From: CAUPWF01 sp036656795
GTDB taxonomy: Bacteria > Bacillota > Clostridia > Lachnospirales > Lachnospiraceae
Assembly (NCBI GenBank): GCA_036656795.1
Contig: JAVXHR010000035.1
Coordinates: 1 to 13,715 of the forward strand
DNA length: 13,715 nucleotides
Direction: 5' to 3'
Shown: in pieces, positions 13,671 through 13,715 of the stretch
Numbering within the stretch: the stretch's first letter is position 1
Layout of the letters: each line of letters starts with the position of its first letter
Translations under genes and position numbers: made by a program
The notes under the pieces: generated by a model
What the model was told of the DNA's origin: nothing
The model's database searches: none
Seen by the model: only the letters and a program-made list of their open reading frames with translations

Positions 13671-13715
13671 ACTAAAGCCATGCTACGCTCGATTTCGCGC
13701 TGCGTCATCTCGCTA
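13667..13715 (-). other. GC-rich right edge; possible 3' end of a convergent gene or a repeat
   Basis: From about 13680 the sequence is close to 60% GC, against roughly 40% or less elsewhere. On the minus strand one frame runs from the window edge to a stop at 13667-13669 and reads SEMTQREIERSMALV, a protein-like C-terminus that would overlap the adenosyltransferase stop tail to tail. With only 15 residues I cannot identify it. It could equally be part of an interspersed non-coding repeat. Confidence 0.25.

Overview
The window reads as chromosomal DNA of a spore-forming, strictly anaerobic member of the Bacillota, most likely a Clostridia of the Lachnospiraceae type. The base composition is AT-rich. 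There are forespore germination genes (spoVAD, spoVAE), a selenoprotein of the Stickland-type amine reductases, strong purine-rich ribosome binding sites, and several clean rho-independent terminators. The genus cannot be fixed from sequence alone. No gene-free stretch exceeds about 220 bases, and I see no transposase, integrase, tRNA, rRNA or CRISPR array.

Left part (1-2714): a two-gene unit for component B of a glycine/sarcosine/betaine reductase. The first gene encodes the pyruvoyl-type precursor subunit (GrdE/G/I family). The second encodes the selenocysteine subunit (GrdB/F/H family), with an in-frame TGA at codon 350, a U-x2-C-x2-C motif and a candidate SECIS hairpin just after the TGA. 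A 20-bp-stem terminator closes the unit. Neither grdA nor grdC/grdD lies inside the window.

Second part (2742-5935): a good sigma-G-type promoter leads into spoVAD and spoVAE, for dipicolinic acid uptake and release in spores. No spoVAC precedes them. They are followed by a sodium/phosphate cotransporter gene with a C-terminal PhoU-like domain that probably has its own promoter.

Third part (5994-10969): a leftward ROK-family repressor gene is divergent from a three-gene ABC operon. The operon encodes a MacB/LolD-type ATPase, a secreted and membrane-anchored three-domain beta-rich protein, and a MacB/FtsX-type permease. The three genes overlap (14 and 35 nt), so they are probably translationally coupled. 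The space between the repressor and the operon carries two exact 12-bp palindromes 44 bp apart that flank the repressor promoter, and a third palindrome closer to the ABC operon. This is the most interesting locus: the second protein sits where a MacA-like adaptor would be, but looks unlike one.

Right part (10992-13715): a leftward small conserved-looking protein with its own near-consensus promoter. Then comes a rightward run: niaR (niacin-responsive repressor with an intact 3H metal site), an orphan PTS EIIC-like (PfoR-type) membrane protein, and a CobA/BtuR-type corrinoid adenosyltransferase. These three may form a cofactor-related operon. The last ~36 bases are clearly richer in GC than the rest and can be read as the C-terminus of a convergent gene, or as an interspersed repeat.
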